Below the pieces are notes generated by a model, which was not told the DNA's origin, did not search any database, and saw only the letters and a program-made list of their open reading frames with translations. Positions 9,201 through 16,086 of a stretch of 51,048 nucleotides of DNA are shown one piece after another (position 1 is the first letter of the stretch; each line of letters starts with the position of its first letter). The stretch comes from an uncultured Flavobacteriales bacterium (GTDB lineage Bacteria > Bacteroidota > Bacteroidia > Flavobacteriales_D > Sanyastnellaceae). The stretch is from contig CAJWIF010000004.1 in NCBI GenBank assembly GCA_913041135.1, positions 1 to 51,048 on the forward strand, given 5' to 3'. The position numbers and the translations under genes were made by a program.

Positions 9201-10156
9201 ACGGATTGGTTTACGTTAAGGTTTTTGACAAACCGTCTCAAATCACCTCGCTTAACAATGACAATGGCCCCAATCCGCATGTTTTTGAAGTATTCCGAAA
9301 CGTACTACACCAAGGGGTAGCTAGCGTTGAGGCCGGCGTCTTTGCTTTCGAATTTGTCGTACCAAGGGACATCGATTTTTCTTTTGCTGAAGGCCGAATT
9401 AGTTGCTATGCTGTTTCTGATAGTACGGATGCACACGGAGCTTCTCAAGCTTTTGTTATTGGGGGCGTCAATGATGAATTCACCCTTGATGAAACTCCCC
9501 CGACTGTTTCGCTTTTCCTGAACGATACGCTGTTTCGCACGGGGGGCATCACCCATAGCCATCCCATGCTCTTGGCACGGGTTTTTGACGAGGGAGGAAT
9601 CAATGCGGCAGGTGTCGGAATTGGTCATGATATCAAGGCCACGCTTGATGGGGAGTCAAGCGAAAGTGTCGTTTTGAACGGATTCTACACGGCCGATTTG
9701 AATACGTACATCCGCGGAACCGTGCGCTATCCGTTTGAAGATTTAGAATCAGGGCCCCATCAATTGGAGTTGGTGGTGTGGGATGTTCAAAATAACAAAG
9801 GCAAAGCGGAGATTGAATTCGAGGTATACGACGACTTTGAATCGGCGCTTGGCCAGGTTGTGGCTTATCCGAACCCCTCAACAGACGTCTTTCAGTTTTC
9901 TCTTGAACACAATCAAGCCTGCCAGTCGGGTGTTGCGACCTTGGAGGTCTTCTCGAACTCGGGACAATTGGTTTATCGATCGGAACAGCCTTGGGAGCAA
10001 GAAGGATTTCGCACCGAGTCGTTGCGTTGGAATTCTGCCGGAGGATCTGATGGCAAAGCCGTGCCTGCAGGGGTCTATGTTTTCCGTTTGACCCTCAATA
10101 CAGAAACCGGGGGGATCGTGCAATATGCCGACCAAATCATCGTTCTGCGACCATAA
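6209..10156 (+). CDS. porU: Type IX secretion system sortase PorU
   Basis: Cell-surface gingipain-like (peptidase C25 family) sortase that removes the C-terminal domain of T9SS cargo and attaches the cargo to the surface. The product is 1315 aa from the ATG at 6209; a TTG four codons earlier and an ATG at 6224 are alternatives. A hydrophobic signal peptide ends at VSAQ (about residues 43-46). The catalytic His is in NYIGHGG (about 830) and the Cys in TATCELARFDD (about 864). A type A sorting domain begins near YPNPSTDVF and ends GVYVFRLTL...IIVLRP; PorU is known to carry its own sorting domain. Length matches PorU. The stop overlaps the first possible porV ATG (TAATG), so the two are probably cotranscribed. 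Confidence 0.93.
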   Translation: MKSFKMAVVFGVPIREIDVFLKSVLAGVSCLLVVLSVGVGTVSAQSLNQSNVAEGVWEVDWLPMGSDYAPVGKWAPRDGFWLDEIPWVVWEAELPGFDEGMERLVDSETWVEVPTNELTARQQSVLKKEIAAPHWRFLNETIKITQFESPLFRFVEARDVFERLVKVDWAMGSSIESTPRAQRERQWPLEGPLEKENMYRLSIAEDGVFRIDRNWMVAAGFDPDTLDPRAIRLWGNGGEMLPMNNDVDRPLGVEAAAIWFEGEDDGMWNVDDALFFYGKGPDTWTQGTNARTWKHNRHTYSDSAWYFLEVNSESVDSLARIQDRGEISATPDTVVETFWMRSFHELELESPNRSGREWFGESFQNTSSRVVNFNVPFATTTPGRLDFRVAAQSMGSSSTFNFNVNGVEAEASPSYTSNGSVSNVANLASGNFDLGQPTGSGATAQHQVQVSFDPTVPTAIGWLDYLRISQECTLRMAQSQLEFDADAMEEGAVAAYTVLNAESLLGIWDVSKHNQPKRVTWDDTESGEAVFRSLADEPRRFALFTGYNFKTPDFQGSVKPLDLHGVEQADLVVITRADYLPAAERLAQLHAEEGLSVLVTTQRAVFDAFSSGNTDPTAVKMLMMMLRDRALQNDVAPPKYLQIMGDGTFANRVNLMQSPFVITYQSENSLSPTGSYVSDDFFGFLKDEYGEGIGDKMAIGVGRIPCSSIAEADAMVDKVEAYMKRSQPVLPGLDCEDVNASSSGSWRNVICFVADDMDGNGGPTEDEHMVNSDEHGNTLAENHPEYDVNKIYLDAYPQWSTPGGERYPDAQEFIDRQVSEGALIMNYIGHGGERGWSHERVLNTTTIQEWDNVTNMPLFMTATCELARFDDPGVESAGEMMVMNPSGGAIAMLTTTRVVFSGSNQQLNRAFYDIALQDTESEPLRLGDIARVTKNDPQVSNTSNKRNFTLLGDVALRLNYPRKNVVIESLPDTIKALDVVLVEGTVRDEIGALMPEFDGLVYVKVFDKPSQITSLNNDNGPNPHVFEVFRNVLHQGVASVEAGVFAFEFVVPRDIDFSFAEGRISCYAVSDSTDAHGASQAFVIGGVNDEFTLDETPPTVSLFLNDTLFRTGGITHSHPMLLARVFDEGGINAAGVGIGHDIKATLDGESSESVVLNGFYTADLNTYIRGTVRYPFEDLESGPHQLELVVWDVQNNKGKAEIEFEVYDDFESALGQVVAYPNPSTDVFQFSLEHNQACQSGVATLEVFSNSGQLVYRSEQPWEQEGFRTESLRWNSAGGSDGKAVPAGVYVFRLTLNTETGGIVQYADQIIVLRP

Positions 10157-10194
10157 TGGATTTTTTAATTTTGCGCTTTACCTTTCACGTCGCC

Positions 10195-11463
10195 ATGCGA
10201 TTGAACAACACTTTGTCTTTTCCACGCCGCGCAGCTGTAGTCGCTGTTCTGCTTTCCTTAAGTTTTTCGGGCCTTCAAGCTCAATTGACCCCCGGAGAGG
10301 TGTCTCAACAAGTGCAGCTCAATACCATCACAACGGCTGTCCCGTTCCTAATGATTGGGCCGGATTCGCGTTCTGGGGCCTTAGGAGATGCGGGTGTAGC
10401 GCTATCGCCGGACGCAAATAGCCTGCATTGGAATCCAGCAAAGATGGCTTTCAGTGAGAATGAGGTGGAATTCAGCTTGAGTTATGCGCCTTGGTTACGT
10501 GCTCTTGTGGACGACATGAATTTGGCCTACCTCTCGGGTGTCAAGCGCTTGAACAAGCGACAAGCGTGGGGTGCTGCTCTTCGCTACTTTAGCTTGGGTA
10601 ACATCACCTTTACAGATGAGACAGGAACGACCATTCGGGACTTTCAGCCTGCTGAGTTTAGCTTGGATGTAGGATACAGTCAGAAACTGAGTGATAAATT
10701 CAGCGGAGGAATTGCGGGAAGATTCATCAATTCGAATTTGACAGGAGGAACGAATGTTTTGGGTGCGAACTCCAAACCAGGACGTTCGGTTGCCGTTGAT
10801 ATCAGTGCATTTTATTCCAATCCTCGAACCAAATTTGCAGGCCGTGATGCGGCGTTCAATTGGGGTGTGAATATTTCGAACATAGGCGCCAAGATGAGCT
10901 ATTCCGAATCAGCGGATCGGGACTTCATTCCCACAAACTTGAAGCTTGGCTCAGCGTTGACAATGAAGTTGGATGAATACAACAGCTTGACCTTTACAGC
11001 GGATGCCAACAAACTGTTGGTTCCTACCAGTCCGATTTATGATCAAGAAAGCGGGGTGAACATTGTGAGTGGATATGATCCGAACGTTGGGGTTGCAACT
11101 GCCATGATGCAAAGCTTTTACGATGCGCCTGGCATTGTAAATTTCAATCAAGACGGTACGTATACGGTAGAGGAAGGAAGTATTTTGAGGGAAGAGATCA
11201 GAGAATGGAACATCGGCGGAGGAATTGAGTATCTCTACAACGATGTTTTTGCATTTCGAACAGGCTTCTTCAATGAGCACTATTCTAAAGGTGCACGTCA
11301 ATTCATCACATTGGGTGCTGGGATCAAGTACACGGTGTTTACAGTTGACTTGAGTTACCTCATTTCAACACGTCAGCAAAATCCGCTTGCCAACACGCTG
11401 CGATTCACGCTGCGTTTGCAGTTCTCTGACCTGGTTAATTCCAGCGGAGATTCGGAGGATTAA
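10195..11463 (+). CDS. porV: Type IX secretion system outer membrane shuttle protein PorV (LptO)
   Basis: FadL-like outer membrane barrel that carries T9SS cargo to the PorU attachment complex. From the ATG at 10195 it is 422 aa with a signal peptide ending GLQAQ (about residue 30). The conserved start of mature PorV is visible: TAVPFLMIGPDSRSGALGDAGVA and LHWNPAKMAFS. The C-terminus is a strand-rich barrel ending TLRFTLRLQF. An earlier ATG at 10156 overlaps the porU stop and would add 13 residues; I prefer 10195 because the signal peptide then has normal length. gldJ, porU and porV near each other is a conserved arrangement in Flavobacteriia. Confidence 0.93.
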   Translation: MRLNNTLSFPRRAAVVAVLLSLSFSGLQAQLTPGEVSQQVQLNTITTAVPFLMIGPDSRSGALGDAGVALSPDANSLHWNPAKMAFSENEVEFSLSYAPWLRALVDDMNLAYLSGVKRLNKRQAWGAALRYFSLGNITFTDETGTTIRDFQPAEFSLDVGYSQKLSDKFSGGIAGRFINSNLTGGTNVLGANSKPGRSVAVDISAFYSNPRTKFAGRDAAFNWGVNISNIGAKMSYSESADRDFIPTNLKLGSALTMKLDEYNSLTFTADANKLLVPTSPIYDQESGVNIVSGYDPNVGVATAMMQSFYDAPGIVNFNQDGTYTVEEGSILREEIREWNIGGGIEYLYNDVFAFRTGFFNEHYSKGARQFITLGAGIKYTVFTVDLSYLISTRQQNPLANTLRFTLRLQFSDLVNSSGDSED

Positions 11464-11481
11464 GTCAAGCAGCGCAGGATC

Positions 11482-11967
11482 ATGGCATTTCGAATCGGTT
11501 ACGGATATGACGTACACGAGCTAAAAGAAGGCCACCCCTTCTGGTTGGGAGGAATCCAAGTTCCACATACGAAAGGGGCGCATGGCCATAGTGATGCGGA
11601 CGTGGTATTGCATGTAATATGTGATGCCTTGTTGGGCGCACTCGCCTTACGAGACATAGGCTATCACTTTCCAGACACAGACCCGGCATACAAAGGCATC
11701 GACTCTAAGAAGCTGCTTCAAAGAACCTATGATTTGATTACAGATCGGGGATGGGAGCTGGGGAATTTGGATTGCACGTTGTGTTTGCAACTTCCAAAAG
11801 TGTCTCCTCACATCAAGGAGATGAGGCAGTGCATTTCGGGTTTATTAGGGGTCGAAATGCACCAAGTCAGCATCAAGGCTACGACAACCGAAAAGCTCGG
11901 TTTTGTTGGGACTGAAGAAGGCGTGAGCGCGCACGCCGTAGTCTTGATTCAGAAGATTGAGTCTTAA
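11482..11967 (+). CDS. ispF: 2-C-methyl-D-erythritol 2,4-cyclodiphosphate synthase
   Basis: Cytoplasmic enzyme of the non-mevalonate (MEP) isoprenoid pathway; it cyclises CDP-methylerythritol 2-phosphate with release of CMP. The 161-aa sequence has the zinc ligands Asp10 and His12 in GYDVHEL and His44 in HSDADVVLH. ALGDIG-like ALRDIGYHFPDTDP, KATTTEKLGFVG and EGVSAHAV are further signatures. Length is normal. It begins 18 nt after porV and is probably read through from that operon. The MEP pathway would supply carotenoid precursors, which fits with the blh gene at 31.9 kb. Confidence 0.96.
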   Translation: MAFRIGYGYDVHELKEGHPFWLGGIQVPHTKGAHGHSDADVVLHVICDALLGALALRDIGYHFPDTDPAYKGIDSKKLLQRTYDLITDRGWELGNLDCTLCLQLPKVSPHIKEMRQCISGLLGVEMHQVSIKATTTEKLGFVGTEEGVSAHAVVLIQKIES

Positions 11968-11988
11968 GGATTGAGGTTGTAGCCCTTC

Positions 11989-12603
11989 TTATCCTTCACT
12001 CGCTCCACCTTCAAAATGGCCGGGCTGCTTGTCCCCGTCGAAGTGGACTTTGATGACCGCTGTATCCCGCAAGAGATCCACTTTCCCAATCTCAATGCGC
12101 ACGATTTCAACGCCTGTTCGTGTCTCGAGATCGCGGATTAATTCAGCGCGTTTCCCCTCATGTAGCAGGTCTACGCGATCGTAAACAACGACCTTGGTAG
12201 CAACATGGCGGATGGACCAAATGCGGTCTAAAACGAGCGTTAAAATCCACACCAAGACATTCGCGGCGACAATCAATAGGAATGATGTGGATCCGGGCGC
12301 TAAAGCATTGAGAACGGCCAAAGCAATGACAATAAAGAGATAGGTCATCTCTCGAATAGGAATGGAATCTGTTCGATAGCGAATGATTCCAAAGATGGCA
12401 AACAAGCCCAGAGCAAAAGCCATGTCTATTTCGACTCCCATGAGCAAATTGCAGAGCAAGAAGATCGCAGTGCTCACCAAAATGAATGTAAAGACGTAAT
12501 CTCGACGCTTGGAGACTTGGTGGTAAACACCCAATATGAGCACAAGGCTAGAAAGTAAGTTGCCTGCAAAGGCAATCAAAAAAGAAGAGAGCATTTCGTT
12601 CAT
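11989..12603 (-). CDS. DUF4956 membrane protein
   Basis: This 204-aa protein has about four hydrophobic segments in its first 125 residues (from FLIAFAGNLLSSLVLILGVY through LLIVAANVLVWILTLVL), then a soluble C-terminal domain of about 80 residues (VVVYDRVDLLHEGKRAELIRDL onward). The central GLFAIFGIIRYRTDSIPIREMTYLF is the hallmark of DUF4956. The function of the family is not established; members are often found beside VTC-type polyphosphate polymerase domain genes, as here. Its ATG overlaps the stop of that gene by 4 nt (12600-12603), which suggests translational coupling. It converges on ispF with 21 nt between them. Confidence 0.85.
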   Translation of the reverse strand: MNEMLSSFLIAFAGNLLSSLVLILGVYHQVSKRRDYVFTFILVSTAIFLLCNLLMGVEIDMAFALGLFAIFGIIRYRTDSIPIREMTYLFIVIALAVLNALAPGSTSFLLIVAANVLVWILTLVLDRIWSIRHVATKVVVYDRVDLLHEGKRAELIRDLETRTGVEIVRIEIGKVDLLRDTAVIKVHFDGDKQPGHFEGGASEG

Positions 12604-13403
12604 CTCGTGGATTTATAATCAATTAGCCCTCGGATACTTCGTAAAACGGAACGATATGATCGTGTGGGCAACTCGGGATTTAAAAGTAGCATACCAATGA
12701 CATACTTGGATAGACTTGTCGATCTGCCTAAAGGCGGTGGGTATCCTGTAAAGCTTTTTAGAGCTTTGTGAATGGGAGACAGTCGGTCGATGCGGATTTG
12801 TTTGACTTCTAATATGGCCAATCCTCGAAGGGCCTGACTCGTTTCATCGGAATGGAACTCAATGTTCGAATCGATGGTGACGCGTTCTTGACGCTTAATA
12901 GACACGAGAGTGCAGCGATTGAAAGAACATTTCGTGGAAGTCAGTTCTCCCTGTTCATATGGGTAAAGCGCATTCAAGAAGCTTCGCTCTTCGCCGTTAA
13001 GGGGGGAATTCCAGGGTTTTTCCTTTGAACGGAGAATGCGGTCTTTCAACGTTCTGCCATGAACCGTCTTATGCTTGACTTCGAGAAATGAGATTCCATT
13101 CGATCCGTAGCGACGAATGCGCGCTTTGAATCGATTTTTTCTGCCGCGCACATGATTCTCAAACGAGTCACGCGTTGGAGTTTCTATAAATTGATTCTCG
13201 TATTGTGTAATCCGCTCTCCATTGACCTCTAAGATGGAATAATGGTCGCTGCACTGCTGCACCAATTCTGGAATCCAGTCCGAAAGCACGAGAAACTTTT
13301 GATCCAGTCGGTTCATAAGCTCCGCACCCTCCATTGCTTCTAAGCCAATGGGTTTTAATTGAGAAAGAGATTCAGGCAGGTTCAAGAGGCTAAAGTTAAC
13401 CAT
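12600..13403 (-). CDS. VTC-domain polyphosphate polymerase family protein
   Basis: The 267-aa protein matches the VTC (vacuolar transporter chaperone) catalytic domain of the triphosphate tunnel fold. Visible tunnel-lining basic and acidic residues are NRLDQKFLV (31-39), the Arg/Lys-rich strand RFKARIRRYG (91-100), FLEVKHKT (107-113) and the late strand ILEVKQIRID. In yeast Vtc4 this fold makes polyphosphate from ATP; bacterial homologues next to DUF4956 have not, to my knowledge, been proven to do so. It is cotranscribed with the downstream DUF4956 membrane protein through a 4-nt overlap. The 202 nt upstream, up to pdhA, contain no other gene. Confidence 0.8.
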   Translation of the reverse strand: MVNFSLLNLPESLSQLKPIGLEAMEGAELMNRLDQKFLVLSDWIPELVQQCSDHYSILEVNGERITQYENQFIETPTRDSFENHVRGRKNRFKARIRRYGSNGISFLEVKHKTVHGRTLKDRILRSKEKPWNSPLNGEERSFLNALYPYEQGELTSTKCSFNRCTLVSIKRQERVTIDSNIEFHSDETSQALRGLAILEVKQIRIDRLSPIHKALKSFTGYPPPLGRSTSLSKYVIGMLLLNPELPTRSYRSVLRSIRGLIDYKSTR

Positions 13404-13576
13404 TCCTATTTGAAGACGACATTCTGCTTGAATGGTTTAACAAAGTGAATGTTCATGCACGTTTGCGGGCGAATTCGAGGTTTAGAAGGCGCGAAGATAT
13501 GGTGTCCAATGTACACGAGTCGCAATGTTTCTTGCGGTTTGCTATTCTATTCGGATGATTCATCTAAATCGCCCGT

Positions 13577-13584
13577 TATATTTG
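13577..13584 (+). promoter_or_regulatory. Candidate -7 promoter box for pdhA (TATATTTG)
   Basis: TATATTTG matches TAnnTTTG exactly and lies 21 nt before the pdhA ATG. A TTTG occurs upstream at 13538-13541, but at 35 nt it is too far for a standard -33 element. Confidence 0.4.
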
Positions 13585-13605
13585 TTGTTACAGAATTGAA
13601 TAGTC

Positions 13606-14691
13606 ATGGCGATTACAACGCAAGCAAAGCGACCAAGCAAGGCGGTTTCTCCCAAGAATTCCACAAAGAAGAAGGACGGAGAAGTTGCATCAAAAGGCGG
13701 TGCTGTTGAGCACAATAAAGAGGTGTATCAGCGCTGGTTTCGCGATATGTATCTCATGCGAAAGTTTGAGGAACGTTGCGGACAGCTGTATATCCAACAA
13801 AAATTTGGCGGTTTTTGCCATTTGTACATTGGACAAGAGGCTATCCTAGCAGGAATCTCAGAAGCTGTTCGTCCAAGCGATCGTATGGTCACAGCTTATC
13901 GCGATCATGCGCATCCATTGTCTCTTGGAACGGACCCCAAGTTTGTGATGGCTGAGCTATACGGGAGGAAAACCGGAACGAGCAAAGGGAAAGGAGGGTC
14001 CATGCATATGTTCGATAAAGAGCGCAATCTTTTCGGAGGACATGGCATTGTAGGAGGTCAGATTGGACTCGGAGCAGGCATTGCTTTTGCGGACAAATAC
14101 CGCAACGAAGACCACGTTACCATGTGCTTTTTTGGAGACGGTGCTGCTCGACAGGGAATTTTGCACGAGACGTTTAACATGGCGATGCTTTGGAAGCTCC
14201 CCGTCATCTTTATCGTAGAGAACAACAAATATGCCATGGGCACCTCTGTTGAGCGCACGACAAACGTGACGGAATTGGAGATGCTCGGCGCGAGTTACCG
14301 CATGCCAGCGGAAACAGTGGATGGGATGAGCCCAGAACTCGTTTGTGCCGCCGTAAAGCGAGCTGCAGACCGAGGTCGAGCAGGCGAGGGCCCAACGCTG
14401 TTGGATATCCAAACCTATCGATACAAGGGGCACTCGATGTCTGATCCACAGAAGTATCGAACGAAGGATGAGTTGTATGAATACCAGGACAAGGACCCCA
14501 TTCTTCATGTGCGCAACACCATCCTCGAGCGGGGATGGAACTCAGAAGAGGAACTGAAACAAGTGGAGAAGGAGGTGAAAGCTCAAGTGGAAGAGGCCAT
14601 CGTTTTCGCAGAGGAGAGTCCTTATCCTGATGCGCGAGAATTGTACGAGGACGTTTACAAGACGGAGGATTATCCTTTCGTAAAAGATTGA
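13606..14691 (+). CDS. pdhA: Pyruvate dehydrogenase E1 component, alpha subunit
   Basis: The thiamin-diphosphate-dependent E1 decarboxylates pyruvate and transfers the acetyl group to the E2 lipoyl arm. The 361-aa alpha subunit shows YRDHAHPLSLG (98-108), the GKGGSMHMFD stretch, and the ThDP-binding motif from GDGAARQG (177-184) to VENNKYAMG (204-212). The phosphorylation-loop region RYKGHSMSDPQKYR is conserved. A Lys-rich N-terminal tail of about 35 residues precedes the conserved domain. pdhC follows after 30 nt; E1 beta (pdhB) and dihydrolipoyl dehydrogenase are not in the window. The pdhA-pdhC pairing without pdhB is common in Flavobacteriia. Confidence 0.95.
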   Translation: MAITTQAKRPSKAVSPKNSTKKKDGEVASKGGAVEHNKEVYQRWFRDMYLMRKFEERCGQLYIQQKFGGFCHLYIGQEAILAGISEAVRPSDRMVTAYRDHAHPLSLGTDPKFVMAELYGRKTGTSKGKGGSMHMFDKERNLFGGHGIVGGQIGLGAGIAFADKYRNEDHVTMCFFGDGAARQGILHETFNMAMLWKLPVIFIVENNKYAMGTSVERTTNVTELEMLGASYRMPAETVDGMSPELVCAAVKRAADRGRAGEGPTLLDIQTYRYKGHSMSDPQKYRTKDELYEYQDKDPILHVRNTILERGWNSEEELKQVEKEVKAQVEEAIVFAEESPYPDARELYEDVYKTEDYPFVKD

Positions 14692-14721
14692 CCAGCGAAT
14701 CACAACGAATCATTCGGAACC

Positions 14722-15981
14722 ATGGCTGAGATTATACGCATGCCGAAATTGAGCGACACGATGACCGAGGGGGTCGTCGCTTCATGGCTGAAAAAAGTAG
14801 GAGATGAGGTCGAAAACGGGGAGCTTCTCGCCGAGATTGAGACCGATAAAGCAACCATGGAATTCGAGTCCTTCTTCGATGGTGTGTTATTGCACATCGG
14901 AGTAGAACAGGGTGGAGCGGCTCCAGTGGACAGCTTGCTGTGCATTTTGGGTGAGAAAGGAGAAGACATCTCTGCGTTGCTCGAGTCTGCCCTTGAGGCA
15001 GCTCCAGTCGCTGAAGAAAAGTCGGCACCGGCACCGGCACCGGCACCGGCACCGGCGCCAAATCCTGCACCCGCACCAGTGGCTTCTGTTGCCGCTAGCG
15101 TAACCCCTGTGGCAGCTCCAGCTCCAGTTTCTGCCAATACGGGTCGTTTAAAAGCGTCGCCATTGGCTCGGAAGTTGGCGGAAGAACGCGGCATTAATGT
15201 CTCGCAAATCCCCGGTTCAGGGGATTCTGGTCGGATTGTAAAGCGCGATGTAGAAGCCTTTAATGGATCGAATTCAGCCGCGCCAGGGGTTGAACGATTC
15301 ACAGAGGTAGGAGTCAGTCAAATGCGGAAAACCATTGCGCGCCGTTTGGCGGAGAGCAAGTTTTCGGCGCCTCACTTTTATCTGACGGTGAGTATCGAAA
15401 TGGATACAGCCATGGATGCTCGTAAGTCAATCAATGACGCCGGAGAGGTCAAAATTAGTTTCAATGACATGGTCGTGAAAGCGGCTGCACTTGCTTTGAA
15501 AAAACACCCCGCTGTGAATAGCAGCTGGTTGGAAGATCGCATTCGATACAACGAGCATGTTCATATCGGTGTGGCTGTTGCTGTAGAGGACGGATTGCTC
15601 GTACCCGTTGTGCGCCATGCAGACGGAAAACGCTTGTCTCAAATTGGGGCAGAAGTCCGTGATTTTGCCGGCAAGGCCAAGGATAAAAAACTACAGCCAA
15701 GTGACTGGGAAGGGAACACCTTTACCATTTCGAATTTGGGCATGTTTGGTATTGATGAGTTTACGGCAATCATCAACGCTCCTGATGCGTGCATTTTAGC
15801 CATTGGTGGAATCAACGCTGTGCCCGTTGTACGAGATGGGGCGGTTGTTCCAGGCCATGTCATGAAAGTCACGCTCAGTTGCGACCACCGCGTTGTGGAT
15901 GGAGCTTCAGGGGCTTCTTTCTTACAAGACTTCAAAGCATTTTTAGAGAATCCTGTACGGATGTTAGCCAACGGTTATTAA
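14722..15981 (+). CDS. pdhC: Pyruvate dehydrogenase E2 component (dihydrolipoamide acetyltransferase)
   Basis: The E2 core transfers acetyl groups from lipoamide to CoA. The 419-aa protein has one N-terminal lipoyl domain with the lipoylated Lys43 in ETDKATME. An Ala-Pro-rich linker (about 100-140) follows, then a peripheral subunit-binding domain (ASPLARKLAEERGINVSQIPG, about 147-180). The catalytic domain has the active-site motif DHRVVDG with His389. The linker is encoded partly by a hexanucleotide repeat. A strong terminator follows 26 nt after the stop, closing the pdhA-pdhC transcript. Confidence 0.95.
   Translation: MAEIIRMPKLSDTMTEGVVASWLKKVGDEVENGELLAEIETDKATMEFESFFDGVLLHIGVEQGGAAPVDSLLCILGEKGEDISALLESALEAAPVAEEKSAPAPAPAPAPAPNPAPAPVASVAASVTPVAAPAPVSANTGRLKASPLARKLAEERGINVSQIPGSGDSGRIVKRDVEAFNGSNSAAPGVERFTEVGVSQMRKTIARRLAESKFSAPHFYLTVSIEMDTAMDARKSINDAGEVKISFNDMVVKAAALALKKHPAVNSSWLEDRIRYNEHVHIGVAVAVEDGLLVPVVRHADGKRLSQIGAEVRDFAGKAKDKKLQPSDWEGNTFTISNLGMFGIDEFTAIINAPDACILAIGGINAVPVVRDGAVVPGHVMKVTLSCDHRVVDGASGASFLQDFKAFLENPVRMLANGY
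15024..15059 (+). repeat. Hexanucleotide tandem repeat (GGCACC)5 plus GGCGCC in pdhC
   Basis: Five perfect GGCACC copies (15024-15053) and one variant GGCGCC copy encode an Ala-Pro dipeptide run in the E2 linker. Any copy-number change stays in frame and only changes linker length. Confidence 0.9.
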
Positions 15982-16007
15982 GCTTTCGTGCAGCGCTAAG
16001 ATATTTC

Positions 16008-16039
16008 AAAGCCCTCTTCGGAGGGCTTTGTTGTTTTTC
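16008..16039 (+). terminator. Rho-independent terminator after pdhC
   Basis: A perfect 9-bp stem AAAGCCCTC / GAGGGCTTT (16008-16016 and 16021-16029) closes the stable tetraloop TTCG and is followed by GTTGTTTTT. Confidence 0.92.
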
Positions 16040-16049
16040 ACCCTGAGCC

Positions 16050-16069
16050 AACCGACCTTGTTGTCGGTT
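16050..16069 (+). repeat. 7-bp inverted repeat upstream of recG
   Basis: AACCGAC and GTCGGTT flank a 6-nt spacer (CTTGTT), and the right arm ends 17 nt before the recG ATG. It could be a second weak terminator hairpin behind pdhC, or an RNA structure in the recG leader. No function is proven. Confidence 0.5.
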
Positions 16070-16086
16070 CATTTGTTCATCAGATC

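Noticed and set aside
13957-14508. 183-codon open frame on the minus strand
   Set aside because: It lies wholly antisense to pdhA and its translation has no recognisable pattern.
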